Shown here piece after piece: positions 14,887-22,789 of a DNA stretch of 22,812 nt (position 1 is the stretch's first letter; the number at the start of each line of letters is the position of its first letter). Source of the DNA: JAMXLO01 sp046732975 (lineage in GTDB: Bacteria; Pseudomonadota; Alphaproteobacteria; Acetobacterales; Acetobacteraceae); NCBI GenBank assembly GCA_046732975.1, contig JBKPOG010000119.1, positions 1 to 22,812 of the forward strand. Direction: 5' to 3'. Under the pieces are notes generated by a model. That model did no database searches. It was not told the DNA's origin and saw only the letters and a program-made list of their open reading frames with translations. Both the position numbers and the translations under genes were made by a program.

Positions 14887-14926
14887 TTTCCAAATTATTA
14901 TCAACTTTCGGTTGCAAGACACTACA

Positions 14927-16909
14927 GTGGCGAAGGGTTCGGTAATTAGCTTGCTGCATTCCCGACAGCTGGGTGAGGTCGAAGGTCCGGTTGCCCCCGG
15001 TCCGCTGCTGCGTCTTACGCTGTGCGGGCAGATGCAAGCCGAGGACGAGGCGGGTCGGAACATTCTGCCGAGATCGCGCAAAACACGAGCTGTCCTGGCG
15101 GTGTTGGCGTTGGCCGCCCCCAAACCGGTCCTCCGCACCAGACTGACCCGGTTGCTGTGGAGCGGTCGCGCTACAGAACAAGGTCGAGGGTCACTTCGCC
15201 AGTCGGTATACGAGCTGCAGCAAACACTGGGTGCTGACACAGTATCTCTCTTGCGAACGACCCGCGATCAACTGGCGCTGCTCGATGATCGCCTATGGCT
15301 CGACACCCGCATGCTTGCGTCAACCGCCGCAGGACAGCCGATTGATCTAAGGATGTTTCGAGCCCCTTTGCTGGAAGACCTTGACGGGCTCGATCCGGCA
15401 TTCGATGCCTGGTTGGCGGAAGAACGTCGGCAGATACTGCATCGAGGCATTCAACTTGCCGAAGCGGCGCTAGCTGCGGCGCAGAATGCCAATGACCGAC
15501 GCGACGCTGCGGAGCAGCTGCTGGCAATCGAACGAACACACGAAGGTGGCTGGCAGGCTTTGATTCGTGCGGACCTGGAGCTGCGCGATCGTACGGCGGC
15601 ACGGCTGGCATACGAGCGATGCCTGAATAAATTGGCCAGCGCTGGGTTGTTGCCTTCACGCGAGACGTCCGAACTGCTTCGGTGTACCTCGGAACCCAAC
15701 ATTCCGCCGGGAACTTCAACCAGATCGCCGACCACCGATCAGCGGGTCCGCTTGTGCGTCCTCCCTCTGCGCGTATTGGGCGCCGGTGTCGCGTTTGGCC
15801 CGATGCCTGGTCTGGCCGAAGAACTGTCGCTTGCCATCTCCCGCTTCCGCTGGATCGCCTGCAGCGTGGGTGCAGGGCCGGGTGAAGCAGGGTGGCAGGT
15901 TCGTGACGCCGATTACATGCTGGATGCCACGCTTCAGCGCGGCAGCAATCGAGTCCGCATCATCGTCCGGCTGCTTGACCCTCAATTCGGCAGCAACGTC
16001 CTCTGGGCCCACAGCTTCGACTCCGGGACGACCGATCTGCTGGAGTTGCAGCACACCATCGCTACGGAAACGGCAGCACACATCGACCCGCAAATGTTGA
16101 TGCGGGAAGGCGATCGTCGCAACGGTCAACCAAGCACGATCCCGAACGCGTTCGAACTCACGTTGCGCGCAATTCCCCCGATCTATCGGTTGGAGCCGTC
16201 CGGCTTTCGCGCTGCTGGCGAATTATTGGCCAATGCGGTTGACCTTGACCCTGCCTATGCAGCCGCTCACGCTTGGTGGGCTTATTGGCGCTTGCTGCAG
16301 GTTGGGCAGGCGTGGGCGTCGGATCCATTGGCGGCGACGCAGCACGCCGGCCAGTTGGCCGAACGGGCCGTCACACTTGATCCAGGCGATGCCCGTGCAC
16401 TGGCACTGGTTGGTCACGTCCGCGCATTCCTGCACCGGCAACCGGAGGAGGCATGCGTGCTGCATGAAAGAGCCCTCTCGCTGAACCCAGCCTTGCCGCT
16501 CGCATGGTGCTACTCCGGTCTCGCACACGGCTATCTCGGTCGCCATGGCACTGCCATCGAGCAGATCTCCCGGGCGCAGACACTGGCGCCTCACGATCCG
16601 CACGCTTTCTTTTTCGATACCGCATTGATGCTGCCCTATTTGCTGCAGGGCGACTTCGAAAAGGCGCTTGCATCCGGACGGCGCGCTTTGGAGCTGAACC
16701 CGGGCTTTACCTCGACCTATAAAGGATACTTGGCCACACTTGGCCAACTTAATCGTACCACCGAAGCCGCCCGCGTGTTGGCACGACTGCTCGAACTGGA
16801 GCCGGGCTTTTGCGTCAGGAGCGCACTCGAGCGATCGCCCATGAAACGTTTGAGCGACCAACAACTCTATGCGGAGGGACTGCGACGCGCAGGCCTGCCC
16901 GAAGGCTAG
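14927..16909 (+). CDS. SARP/BTAD-type transcriptional regulator with TolB-like and TPR regions
   Basis: This is a 660-residue protein from GTG 14927 (TTG 14951 is an alternative; upstream ATGs lie antisense to the divergent gene). Residues about 28-105 form an OmpR-like winged helix as in SARP proteins (LRLTLCGQM, LPRSRKTRAVLAVLAL, GSLRQSVYELQQTLG). A BTAD-like helical region follows to about 250 (HEGGWQALIRADLELRDR). Residues 265-400 resemble the TolB-like region of adenylate-cyclase/CadC-type regulators (LCVLPLRVLG, ADYMLDATLQRGSNRVRIIVRLLD). The C-terminal 220 residues contain TPR-like helices (DPAYAAAHAWWAYWRLL, ALSLNPALPLAWCYSGLAHG). It is presumably a cytoplasmic activator sensing through the repeat region. 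Targets are unknown; the divergent transporter and downstream ABC gene are candidates. Confidence 0.8.
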   Translation: MAKGSVISLLHSRQLGEVEGPVAPGPLLRLTLCGQMQAEDEAGRNILPRSRKTRAVLAVLALAAPKPVLRTRLTRLLWSGRATEQGRGSLRQSVYELQQTLGADTVSLLRTTRDQLALLDDRLWLDTRMLASTAAGQPIDLRMFRAPLLEDLDGLDPAFDAWLAEERRQILHRGIQLAEAALAAAQNANDRRDAAEQLLAIERTHEGGWQALIRADLELRDRTAARLAYERCLNKLASAGLLPSRETSELLRCTSEPNIPPGTSTRSPTTDQRVRLCVLPLRVLGAGVAFGPMPGLAEELSLAISRFRWIACSVGAGPGEAGWQVRDADYMLDATLQRGSNRVRIIVRLLDPQFGSNVLWAHSFDSGTTDLLELQHTIATETAAHIDPQMLMREGDRRNGQPSTIPNAFELTLRAIPPIYRLEPSGFRAAGELLANAVDLDPAYAAAHAWWAYWRLLQVGQAWASDPLAATQHAGQLAERAVTLDPGDARALALVGHVRAFLHRQPEEACVLHERALSLNPALPLAWCYSGLAHGYLGRHGTAIEQISRAQTLAPHDPHAFFFDTALMLPYLLQGDFEKALASGRRALELNPGFTSTYKGYLATLGQLNRTTEAARVLARLLELEPGFCVRSALERSPMKRLSDQQLYAEGLRRAGLPEG

Positions 16910-17000
16910 AAGCCGCAGGCCAAGCATTGAAATTCTGCGCAGCACATCGCACAGTGCCACCTCTGCCAAGCCAATCCATTTCGAGTAAGGAGTTCCTGGA

Positions 17001-17057
17001 ATGCGGCCGCATATTGGGACGCCAGTTGGCCCGCGCTCCAACAGAGAGCCGCGATGA
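17001..17057 (+). CDS. 18-codon ORF coupled to the ABC ATPase gene
   Basis: ATG 17001 has an AAGGAG ribosome-binding site nine bases upstream. The ORF reads MRPHIGTPVGPRSNREPR and its TGA overlaps the ATG of the ABC ATPase gene (ATGA at 17054-17057). This geometry suggests translational coupling, with the peptide as an upstream leader. The peptide itself resembles nothing I know. Confidence 0.35.
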   Translation: MRPHIGTPVGPRSNREPR

Positions 17058-17848
17058 GCCAGCCTGTCGCCGTGGACCATGTCATCGCCCACCTTGCGAA
17101 TACCAACGCTCCGCCGATCATTGTTATGGACAAGGTGAACAAGTGGTTTGGTTCGCTCCACGTGCTTCGCGATGTTTCGCTTAATGTGGCGGAAAAGGAG
17201 CGTGTTGTCGTTTGCGGACCGTCCGGCTCCGGCAAATCGACAATGATCCGTTGCATCAATCGACTAGAGATCCACCAGGAAGGTAAGATCACCGTCGATG
17301 GAATCGAACTGACCGACGATCTGCGCGCGCTTGATACGATCCGTCGCGAAGTCGGCATGGTATTCCAATCATTCAATCTCTTTCCTCATCTGACGATCTT
17401 GGAAAACTGCACACTCGCGCCGATCTGGGCCCGCAGAATGCCGAAGGCCGAGGCCGAGGAGTTGGCCATGAGCTATCTGACCCGCGTCAAGATTCCAGAG
17501 CAGGCAAGAAAATACCCAGGCCAACTCTCGGGTGGGCAACAGCAACGCGTTGCCATCGCACGAGCACTCTGCATGCGGCCGAAGATCATGCTGTTCGATG
17601 AACCGACTTCTGCGCTCGATCCGGAAATGATCAAGGAAGTGCTGGATGTCATGATCGAATTGGCCGAATCAGGTATGACCATGATGTGCGTGACCCACGA
17701 AATGGGGTTTGCGCGCCAGGTGGCGGATCGGGTCGTATTCATGGACCGCGGCGAAATTGTCGAAATCGGCTCCCCGGAGCGGATGTTTGGGGATCCCCAA
17801 ACTGACCGACTGAAGCTGTTCCTGAGTCAAATCCTGCGCGGCCACTAG
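17054..17848 (+). CDS. Polar amino acid ABC transporter ATP-binding protein (GlnQ/AapP-like)
   Basis: This is a 264-residue nucleotide-binding subunit. Walker A is GPSGSGKST (55-63), the Q-loop is VFQSFNLFPH (Q105), the signature is LSGGQQQR (158-165), Walker B is IMLFDEPTSALDP, and the H-loop is CVTHEMGF (H215). The sequence, including MIRCINRLE and SFNLFPHLTILEN, is typical of polar amino acid importers. A 20-residue N-terminal extension precedes the fold; M25 is an alternative start. No permease or binding-protein gene is adjacent, so the partners must be elsewhere or the gene is a displaced paralogue. Confidence 0.93.
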   Translation: MSQPVAVDHVIAHLANTNAPPIIVMDKVNKWFGSLHVLRDVSLNVAEKERVVVCGPSGSGKSTMIRCINRLEIHQEGKITVDGIELTDDLRALDTIRREVGMVFQSFNLFPHLTILENCTLAPIWARRMPKAEAEELAMSYLTRVKIPEQARKYPGQLSGGQQQRVAIARALCMRPKIMLFDEPTSALDPEMIKEVLDVMIELAESGMTMMCVTHEMGFARQVADRVVFMDRGEIVEIGSPERMFGDPQTDRLKLFLSQILRGH

Positions 17849-17885
17849 CCGGCAGGGCGCCTGATCAGTTTAGGAGGCAGGCACA

Positions 17886-18656
17886 CTACTGCGAAGGCTC
17901 ACCGATCGCTCGGACGTCCCTGGTCATCCCCGCGAGCAGCTCAGCGACGTGCCGTGTCTGCACATGATGGCCTTCCCGCTGCAGCCGCCCAGCAATATTT
18001 AGCAAACACCCAAGATCTCCGGCCGCGACGGTCTCCGCACCGGTCGAGACAATGCTGCGAACCTTATCTGACGTCATTCGGACAGAAATGTCCGGATATT
18101 TGACGCAAAACGTGCCGCCAAACCCACAGCAAACGTCTGCATCGGGCATCTCGCGGACCGACGCGCCGATCGCGTTCAGCAATCTGCGTGGCTGCTCCCT
18201 GATGCCTAGCTCGCGTAGGCCTGAGCAGCTATCATGATAGGTGACCGGACCGCATGCATGGCGGGTGGGCAGCTGCTCAACCCCCATAACGTCGCTGAGG
18301 AAGCTGACGAGCTCGAACGTCCTCTCGGCGAGAGAGTTGGCGCGTGACCGGAGATTGGGGTCGTTGTCGAAGAGCAGCGGCAGATGAAGTTTGAGCATGC
18401 TGCCGCAGGACCCGGAAGGCACGACTACGTAGTCGTAGCCGCCAAACGCATCAAGGATTGTAATGCTTAGGTCCCGGGCGGTCGTCCTGTCTCCGGAGTT
18501 GTAAGCAACCTGGCCGCAGCAAGTCTGTGCGCGCGGTACCTCGACCTGGCAGCCTGCTCCCTGGAGAAGTCGTATTGCGGCGAACGCAATCGTCGGACGA
18601 TGTAGGTCGACGAGGCAGGTGACGAACAGCGCCACACGAGGCCGAGAGGGGGGCAT
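17886..18656 (-). CDS. LutA/LldE-type iron-sulphur (CCG domain) protein
   Basis: This is a 256-residue protein with two CCG-type cysteine-rich domains: the first with C14, C46-C47 (TCCGQVAYNSG) and C84 (GSCGSM), the second with C144 (HDSCSG), C176-C177 (CCGFGGTFCVKYP) and C217. This is the pattern of LutA/LldE, part of the LutABC L-lactate oxidation system, and of GlcF and HdrB C-termini. LutB and LutC are not adjacent, so the substrate is uncertain; a lactate or other 2-hydroxyacid role is inferred. It converges with the ABC ATPase gene, with 37 bases between them. It runs in the same direction as the Tim44-like gene upstream. Confidence 0.88.
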   Translation of the reverse strand: MPPSRPRVALFVTCLVDLHRPTIAFAAIRLLQGAGCQVEVPRAQTCCGQVAYNSGDRTTARDLSITILDAFGGYDYVVVPSGSCGSMLKLHLPLLFDNDPNLRSRANSLAERTFELVSFLSDVMGVEQLPTRHACGPVTYHDSCSGLRELGIREQPRRLLNAIGASVREMPDADVCCGFGGTFCVKYPDISVRMTSDKVRSIVSTGAETVAAGDLGCLLNIAGRLQREGHHVQTRHVAELLAGMTRDVRAIGEPSQ

Positions 18657-18716
18657 CTCAGGGAGTCACCAGGCACGGGCCAGCCGCATGTACCTTCATG
18701 CTGCTTGCGGGTCAGG

Positions 18717-19385
18717 TTATGCGCTGCGGGCGGCAACCAGGTGCCATACCGGGTCACGCGCTGCGAGATCTCGCTCGAAGGTCCAGATGTCGGTGATCTC
18801 AGTCACGGCATCGGTGCCGATGACAGGGTGCCCTTCCTTGTCCTGCGTCAGGCTCGTCTGGTCGGACACGAAACGCACCGTGACCGACGCGCGGGTGCCC
18901 CGCAGTTCCGCGTCCTCAATGGTGGCGCTGTGGATGGTGTGTATTGCGCTCACCTGTTTCTGGCCGGCGGATTCCCGCGAGCTGATCGCCTGCTCGAAGG
19001 CATTGTAGGTGTCCCGCGACAGCAGATTCTGCAGTGTTGCACGATCCCCGGCGGCGAAAGCGGCCACGATCATCCTGAAGGCCTTTTCCGCTCCATCAAG
19101 GAACGTCGATGGCTCGAAGTTTTGATCGGTGGATCGCATACGCGCAAGCGTCTGTCCGACCGCGCTATCTGGCTCAGGGATATTGCGGGCCGCGGCCGGC
19201 GGCTGCGGCTCAGCTTGCCCTTCGATGACGGGCCCCGCCGGGGCAGGTCCGGGCTGTGGCTGGTATGGCGGAGTTTGGCGCTCAAAGCCGGTGCGCCGGC
19301 CAAGGATGCTGCGCAGCCGCAGCACCAGGAATGCCGCGATCATCCCGAACAGAATGAGGTCAACCGGAAAACCGCCCGCACCCAT
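18717..19385 (-). CDS. Tim44/TimA-like domain protein
   Basis: This is a 222-residue protein starting at ATG 19385, which has a GAGGAGA ribosome-binding site; a longer open frame upstream to 20123 is antisense to the phosphatase gene and is rejected. A single N-terminal membrane helix (VDLILFGMIAAFLVLRL) is followed by a Pro/Gln-rich linker and then a Tim44-like C-terminal domain (FLDGAEKAFRMIVAAFAAGD, later DIWTFERDL and DPVWHLVAARS). In alphaproteobacteria this TimA-like protein is membrane-anchored and usually lies near secB, as here. The DPVWHLV end is characteristic. Its function is uncertain; a role with membrane or exported proteins is inferred from Tim44. Confidence 0.88.
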   Translation of the reverse strand: MGAGGFPVDLILFGMIAAFLVLRLRSILGRRTGFERQTPPYQPQPGPAPAGPVIEGQAEPQPPAAARNIPEPDSAVGQTLARMRSTDQNFEPSTFLDGAEKAFRMIVAAFAAGDRATLQNLLSRDTYNAFEQAISSRESAGQKQVSAIHTIHSATIEDAELRGTRASVTVRFVSDQTSLTQDKEGHPVIGTDAVTEITDIWTFERDLAARDPVWHLVAARSA

Positions 19386-19405
19386 CACATCTCTCCTCAG
19401 GGCAA

Positions 19406-19434
19406 CAGATAAGCGCGAGTCGACGTAGAGACAA
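19406..19434 (-). promoter_or_regulatory. Possible promoter for the Tim44-like gene
   Basis: The minus strand carries TTGTCT (19434-19429) and TATCTG (19411-19406) with a 17-base spacer. It lies about 20 bases upstream of the start codon, which would give a very short leader. Pattern match only. Confidence 0.3.
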
Positions 19435-19493
19435 ATTTTTCTCACACCCCCGCCGGGTTGCCGGCCCTGATCTCGACCTGTATTGCCCCGGCG

Positions 19494-20048
19494 ATGATCC
19501 TGCTGCGGCACGGCCAGAGCGAGTTCAATCTGCACTTCACCGCGACACGCCGTGACCCGGGGATTGTGGATCCACGCCTGACCGAACTCGGCCATTTGCA
19601 GGCAATCGAGGCGGCACGTGGTCTGGCTGGCGAACGGATCACCCGGATCATCGTCTCGCCTTACACACGCGCGCTGCAGACGGCGGCTCCGATTGCTCGG
19701 TCGCTCCGGCTCAAGGTCCTGGTCAATCCAGTGGTGCGTGAGCGATTCGCCTTCGCCTGCGATGTGGGCAGCCCGCGAACAGAGCTGGAGCGCTTCTGGC
19801 CGGAGCATGACTTTTCGGCAATCGACGAAGTCTGGTGGCCACCAATCGAAGAGCCGGCCGACTCGGTGATAGGTCGTGCAGCACTGTTTCGTGCCGAGAT
19901 GGCCGCCTTGCGCGATTGGGCCGACACCCTTGTGATCAGTCATTGGGGATTTATTCTCTGCATGACCGGCAAGAGCGTCATGAATGGTGAATGGCTGCGG
20001 TGTGACCCGAACGGTCCTGCACCAGAGCAGCTCACGTGGCGTGCCTGA
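19494..20048 (+). CDS. Histidine phosphatase family protein
   Basis: This is a 184-residue protein of the phosphoglycerate-mutase-like superfamily. The catalytic LLRHGQSEFN motif is at the N-terminus (R5, H6), a second phosphate-pocket Arg is in SPYTRALQT (R59), a likely acid is E83 in VVRERF, and the second His is in LVISHWGFI (H150). I prefer ATG 19494, two residues before the first strand, to ATG 19458. It lies between the Tim44-like and secB genes. The natural substrate cannot be told from the sequence. Confidence 0.85.
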   Translation: MILLRHGQSEFNLHFTATRRDPGIVDPRLTELGHLQAIEAARGLAGERITRIIVSPYTRALQTAAPIARSLRLKVLVNPVVRERFAFACDVGSPRTELERFWPEHDFSAIDEVWWPPIEEPADSVIGRAALFRAEMAALRDWADTLVISHWGFILCMTGKSVMNGEWLRCDPNGPAPEQLTWRA

Positions 20049-20147
20049 GGTCAGCTCCAGAACTGTTGGCGCCATGATGGCATACGTGCTACCGGGCCCC
20101 GACAGGCTGACCCGACGGACCACGTCCGCAACGACACGGAGATGCTA

Positions 20148-20678
20148 ATGTCCGAGACGACCGCAGCGCCCCAGCAGGGCCAGCAACAAACGCCGCCACT
20201 GGTGGTCAATATACAGTACGTTAAGGACCTCTCGTTCGAGGTGCCCGGCGCGCCACAGATTTACACGCAGCTCCGTGCGCAGCCTCAGGTGAACATCAAC
20301 CTCGATGTTCAGGCGCGTCGGGTTCAGGAGGGCCAGAGCGTCTACGAAGTCGCGATCATGATCCGCGCCGAAGCCCACGAGGCCGCTTCGCCATCGGGTA
20401 ATGGCCAGGCGGCTGCGGTGCCACCAACGGTGTTCGTGGCCGAACTCACCTATGCCGGGGTGTTCACCCTAAATGGTCTGCCGGACAATGCGGTCGAGCC
20501 GGTGCTGCTGGTCGAGTGTCCACGCATTCTGTTCCCATTCGCGCGCAACATACTGTCTGACGTGACGCGCGACGGTGGATTCCCTCCGGTGTTGCTGCAG
20601 CCCATCGACTTCGTGGCGTTGTGGCAGGCCCGCCGGGCCCAGGCGCAGAGCCAACCAGGTACATCGGCGGTCGCCTGA
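20148..20678 (+). CDS. secB: Protein-export chaperone SecB
   Basis: This is a 176-residue SecB. The core begins PPLVVNIQYVKDLSFEVPGAP, where family members have the 'xYxKDxSFExP' signature, and continues with the INLDVQARRV strand, FVAELTYAGVFTL and the FPFARNILSDVTRDGGFPPVLLQPIDF segment. It holds preproteins unfolded and hands them to SecA. The start is set by GGAG at 20138-20141, which is six bases before ATG 20148 and directly adjacent to the in-frame ATG at 20142. The Gln/Pro-rich N-terminus and Ala/Gln-rich tail are usual for alphaproteobacterial SecB. It converges with dnaQ, with 14 bases between. Confidence 0.97.
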   Translation: MSETTAAPQQGQQQTPPLVVNIQYVKDLSFEVPGAPQIYTQLRAQPQVNINLDVQARRVQEGQSVYEVAIMIRAEAHEAASPSGNGQAAAVPPTVFVAELTYAGVFTLNGLPDNAVEPVLLVECPRILFPFARNILSDVTRDGGFPPVLLQPIDFVALWQARRAQAQSQPGTSAVA

Positions 20679-20692
20679 GATGGCTCGGGCGT

Positions 20693-21370
20693 TCAGTCGT
20701 TTAACCAGACGGGATCCTGCAGCCTGCTCAGGAAAGCCGCGTGTGCGGCTAACTCCTCGGCTGTGGGGATGATCGATCGCGGGATGCGGTTGCCTTCGTA
20801 TGTGTACACGACCTGTTCGATCGCAGTTTTTGCCGTTGTCAGGGACAATCCACGCTGCCTGCCGCCGGTAAGCTCCAGGTAGACATCCGCCAGAAGCCTG
20901 CAATCAAGCAAGGCATTGTGTGTCGTTCGCGCACTAAGATCGATAGCAAAACGTCGGCATAATGCATCGAGACTGTTCGGCATCCCCGGAAACCGAACCT
21001 TCGCCAACGCCAGGGTGTCGATCATGCGATGGGCGGACAGCGGAGGTAACCCGAGCAGGCCAAATTCGAGGTCCAAGAACGCAAAATCGAACGGTGCATT
21101 GTGTGCGATCAGCTTTGCGTCGGCAAAGAACTCCATCAGGTCATCGACAATGTCCGCGAAGCGCGGCTTGTCGATGAGATCGGCCAGAGTGAAGCCATGA
21201 ATCCTGGTAGCGTCCTCGGGCACATCGCGCTCTGGGTGGACCAACTTATGAAAGTGCTTGCCCGTGGGTAGATCGTTCATCAGTTCCACCGCGGCGACCT
21301 CGATCACACGGTGCCCCAACTGTGGCTCGAGACCAGTGGTTTCAGTATCGAACAGAACGGCACGTGTCAC
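20693..21370 (-). CDS. dnaQ: DNA polymerase III epsilon subunit (proofreading 3'-5' exonuclease)
   Basis: This is a 225-residue DnaQ with the DEDDh exonuclease motifs: Exo I FDTETTGL (D8, E10), Exo II HNAPFD (D95), and Exo III HNALLDCRLLADVY (H151, D156). The C-terminal tail (RSIIPTAEELAAHAAFL) is where DnaQ proteins bind the polymerase alpha subunit. It proofreads replication errors. The start at 21370 lies inside the end of coaE, a 29-base overlap, so the two are translated as one operon with aroE. Confidence 0.95.
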   Translation of the reverse strand: MTRAVLFDTETTGLEPQLGHRVIEVAAVELMNDLPTGKHFHKLVHPERDVPEDATRIHGFTLADLIDKPRFADIVDDLMEFFADAKLIAHNAPFDFAFLDLEFGLLGLPPLSAHRMIDTLALAKVRFPGMPNSLDALCRRFAIDLSARTTHNALLDCRLLADVYLELTGGRQRGLSLTTAKTAIEQVVYTYEGNRIPRSIIPTAEELAAHAAFLSRLQDPVWLND

Positions 21371-21953
21371 CGCGAACCTCCCTTATGACGCGGTTCAGCG
21401 CCCTCAGTGACGCATGCCGCGACAACCCGGTGCGGATGACGACGTCAGCGCGACGGCGCTTCTCTACGTCCGGCATCTGCCGCGCTATTACAGCCTGGAT
21501 ATCCGAGTCGCTCATTCTCCGGCGCGCCCGTATCCGGTGAATCTGCACTGCTCGGGGCGCAGTCACGACAATGACGCGGTCAACCCGCCGATCGCCGCCG
21601 GTCTCCAGCAGGAGCGGGATATCAAGAACAACAGCGTGACACCGTCGGCGTCTCGATTGTGCGACAAACGCGTGCTCCTCTTCGCGCACCATCGGATGCA
21701 GAATGCCCTCCAACCGCGAGAGTGCCTGAGAGTCGCCGAGTACGGCTTCCCGCAATGCCGCGCGATCTACCGATCCATCCCGCACAGTCCCCGGGAAGGC
21801 AGCGCCGATCGCCCGCACCGCTCGTCCGCCGCGGGCCTGCATCCGGTGCACGGCAGCATCGGCATCGAATACCGGTATGTGGGCCCGGCGAAACGCGGCG
21901 GCGGCCGTGGACTTGCCCATTCCAATCCCGCCGGTCAGGCCGAGGATGACCAT
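21342..21953 (-). CDS. coaE: Dephospho-CoA kinase
   Basis: This is a 203-residue CoaE. The P-loop GLTGGIGMGKST is at the N-terminus, the substrate loop is FDADAAVH, and the family segments HPMVREEE and VVLDIPLLLETG are present. It phosphorylates the ribose 3'-OH of dephospho-CoA, the last step of CoA synthesis. The start shares one base with the aroE stop (TGATG), and the 3' end overlaps dnaQ by 29 bases. The C-terminus (RGDTCRSVRY), encoded within the overlap, is slightly longer than usual. Confidence 0.95.
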   Translation of the reverse strand: MVILGLTGGIGMGKSTAAAAFRRAHIPVFDADAAVHRMQARGGRAVRAIGAAFPGTVRDGSVDRAALREAVLGDSQALSRLEGILHPMVREEEHAFVAQSRRRRCHAVVLDIPLLLETGGDRRVDRVIVVTAPRAVQIHRIRARRRMSDSDIQAVIARQMPDVEKRRRADVVIRTGLSRHASLRALNRVIREVRGDTCRSVRY

Positions 21954-22789
21954 CAGGACAGCAGATCAGCCGCGACGAAACGTCGCAGTTCCTCGTCCAC
22001 GTCTGGCTTTATCCCGAACCACGCCTGAAAGCCCGGGACCGCCTGATGCAGCAGCATGCCCAGGCCCCCGACGCAGCGAAGCCCTCGAGCACGGGCCGCT
22101 GCCAGCAACGAAGTTTCGAGCGGTACGTAGACATTGTCCGCAACGACCAGTGGGGCGGGAGCGCCAGAGAGGTCCAGCTCGAGCGGCTCATGGCCGACCA
22201 TTCCAAGCGGCGTGGTGTTGACGACCAGGGCATGATCCCGCAGGGCGGCGCTCCTTGTATTCCAATCCACGATCCGCAACCCCGGCAGATCACGCGCCAA
22301 AGTCTCGGCGCGCGCACGGGTGCGATTGGAAATCGTGACTGCCGCACCGGCATCAAGCAATGCGGCGGCAACGGCACGCGCCGAACCTCCGGCACCCAGC
22401 AACAGTGCCGGCCCAGCAACCGGGTCGACGTCATGCGCATGCAGGTTGGCAACGAAACCGTAGCCGTCGGTATTGCTGCCGGCGATTTTGCCATCCCGAA
22501 AGACCAGGGTGTTCACCGCGCCGGCGCGCCGAGCCGTATCGTCGACCGTGTCACAGATTTCGAATGCGGCGAGCTTGTGCGGGATGGTGACGTTGGCACC
22601 GGCGAACCCTGCCGTCAGCAGTCCACGCGCCGCAGTCGGAAGATCACCGGGACGGATTGGCAGGGGAATATACGCGCCGTCGATGCCGTGACGCCGCAGC
22701 CAGAATCCATGCAACCGAGGCGAGCGCGAGTAGGTAACGGGCCAACCAGCAATCCCCGCGAGTTTTGCATGGCCCGAGAGAATGGACAT
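21953..22789 (-). CDS. aroE: Shikimate dehydrogenase
   Basis: This is a 278-residue AroE that reduces 3-dehydroshikimate with NADPH. The shikimate site is visible as YSRSPRLH (S21, S23), the catalytic lysine as NVTIPHK (K72), and the other contacts as AVNTLV and SNTDGYGF (D108). The cofactor Rossmann motif is LLGAGGSARAVA (131-136), followed by ISNRTRARAETLA, with the NRTxxR pattern typical for NADPH. The frame remains open to the window edge, so a slightly upstream start cannot be excluded, but MSILSGHAKLAGI is a normal N-terminus. It is the first visible gene of the aroE-coaE-dnaQ operon. Confidence 0.95.
   Translation of the reverse strand: MSILSGHAKLAGIAGWPVTYSRSPRLHGFWLRRHGIDGAYIPLPIRPGDLPTAARGLLTAGFAGANVTIPHKLAAFEICDTVDDTARRAGAVNTLVFRDGKIAGSNTDGYGFVANLHAHDVDPVAGPALLLGAGGSARAVAAALLDAGAAVTISNRTRARAETLARDLPGLRIVDWNTRSAALRDHALVVNTTPLGMVGHEPLELDLSGAPAPLVVADNVYVPLETSLLAAARARGLRCVGGLGMLLHQAVPGFQAWFGIKPDVDEELRRFVAADLLS

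Noticed and set aside
14648..14926. Extended N-terminus of the SARP-type regulator
   Set aside because: It would overlap the YeiH gene on the other strand and lie upstream of a good promoter; the translated extension has no protein-like character.
16223..17161. A 312-codon minus-strand open frame
   Set aside because: It is antisense to the TPR part of the SARP-type regulator and to the ABC gene start; no domain is seen.
19386..20123. Extension of the Tim44-like gene to a 468-residue protein
   Set aside because: The extension is antisense to the phosphatase gene, while ATG 19385 has a strong ribosome-binding site and directly precedes the membrane anchor.
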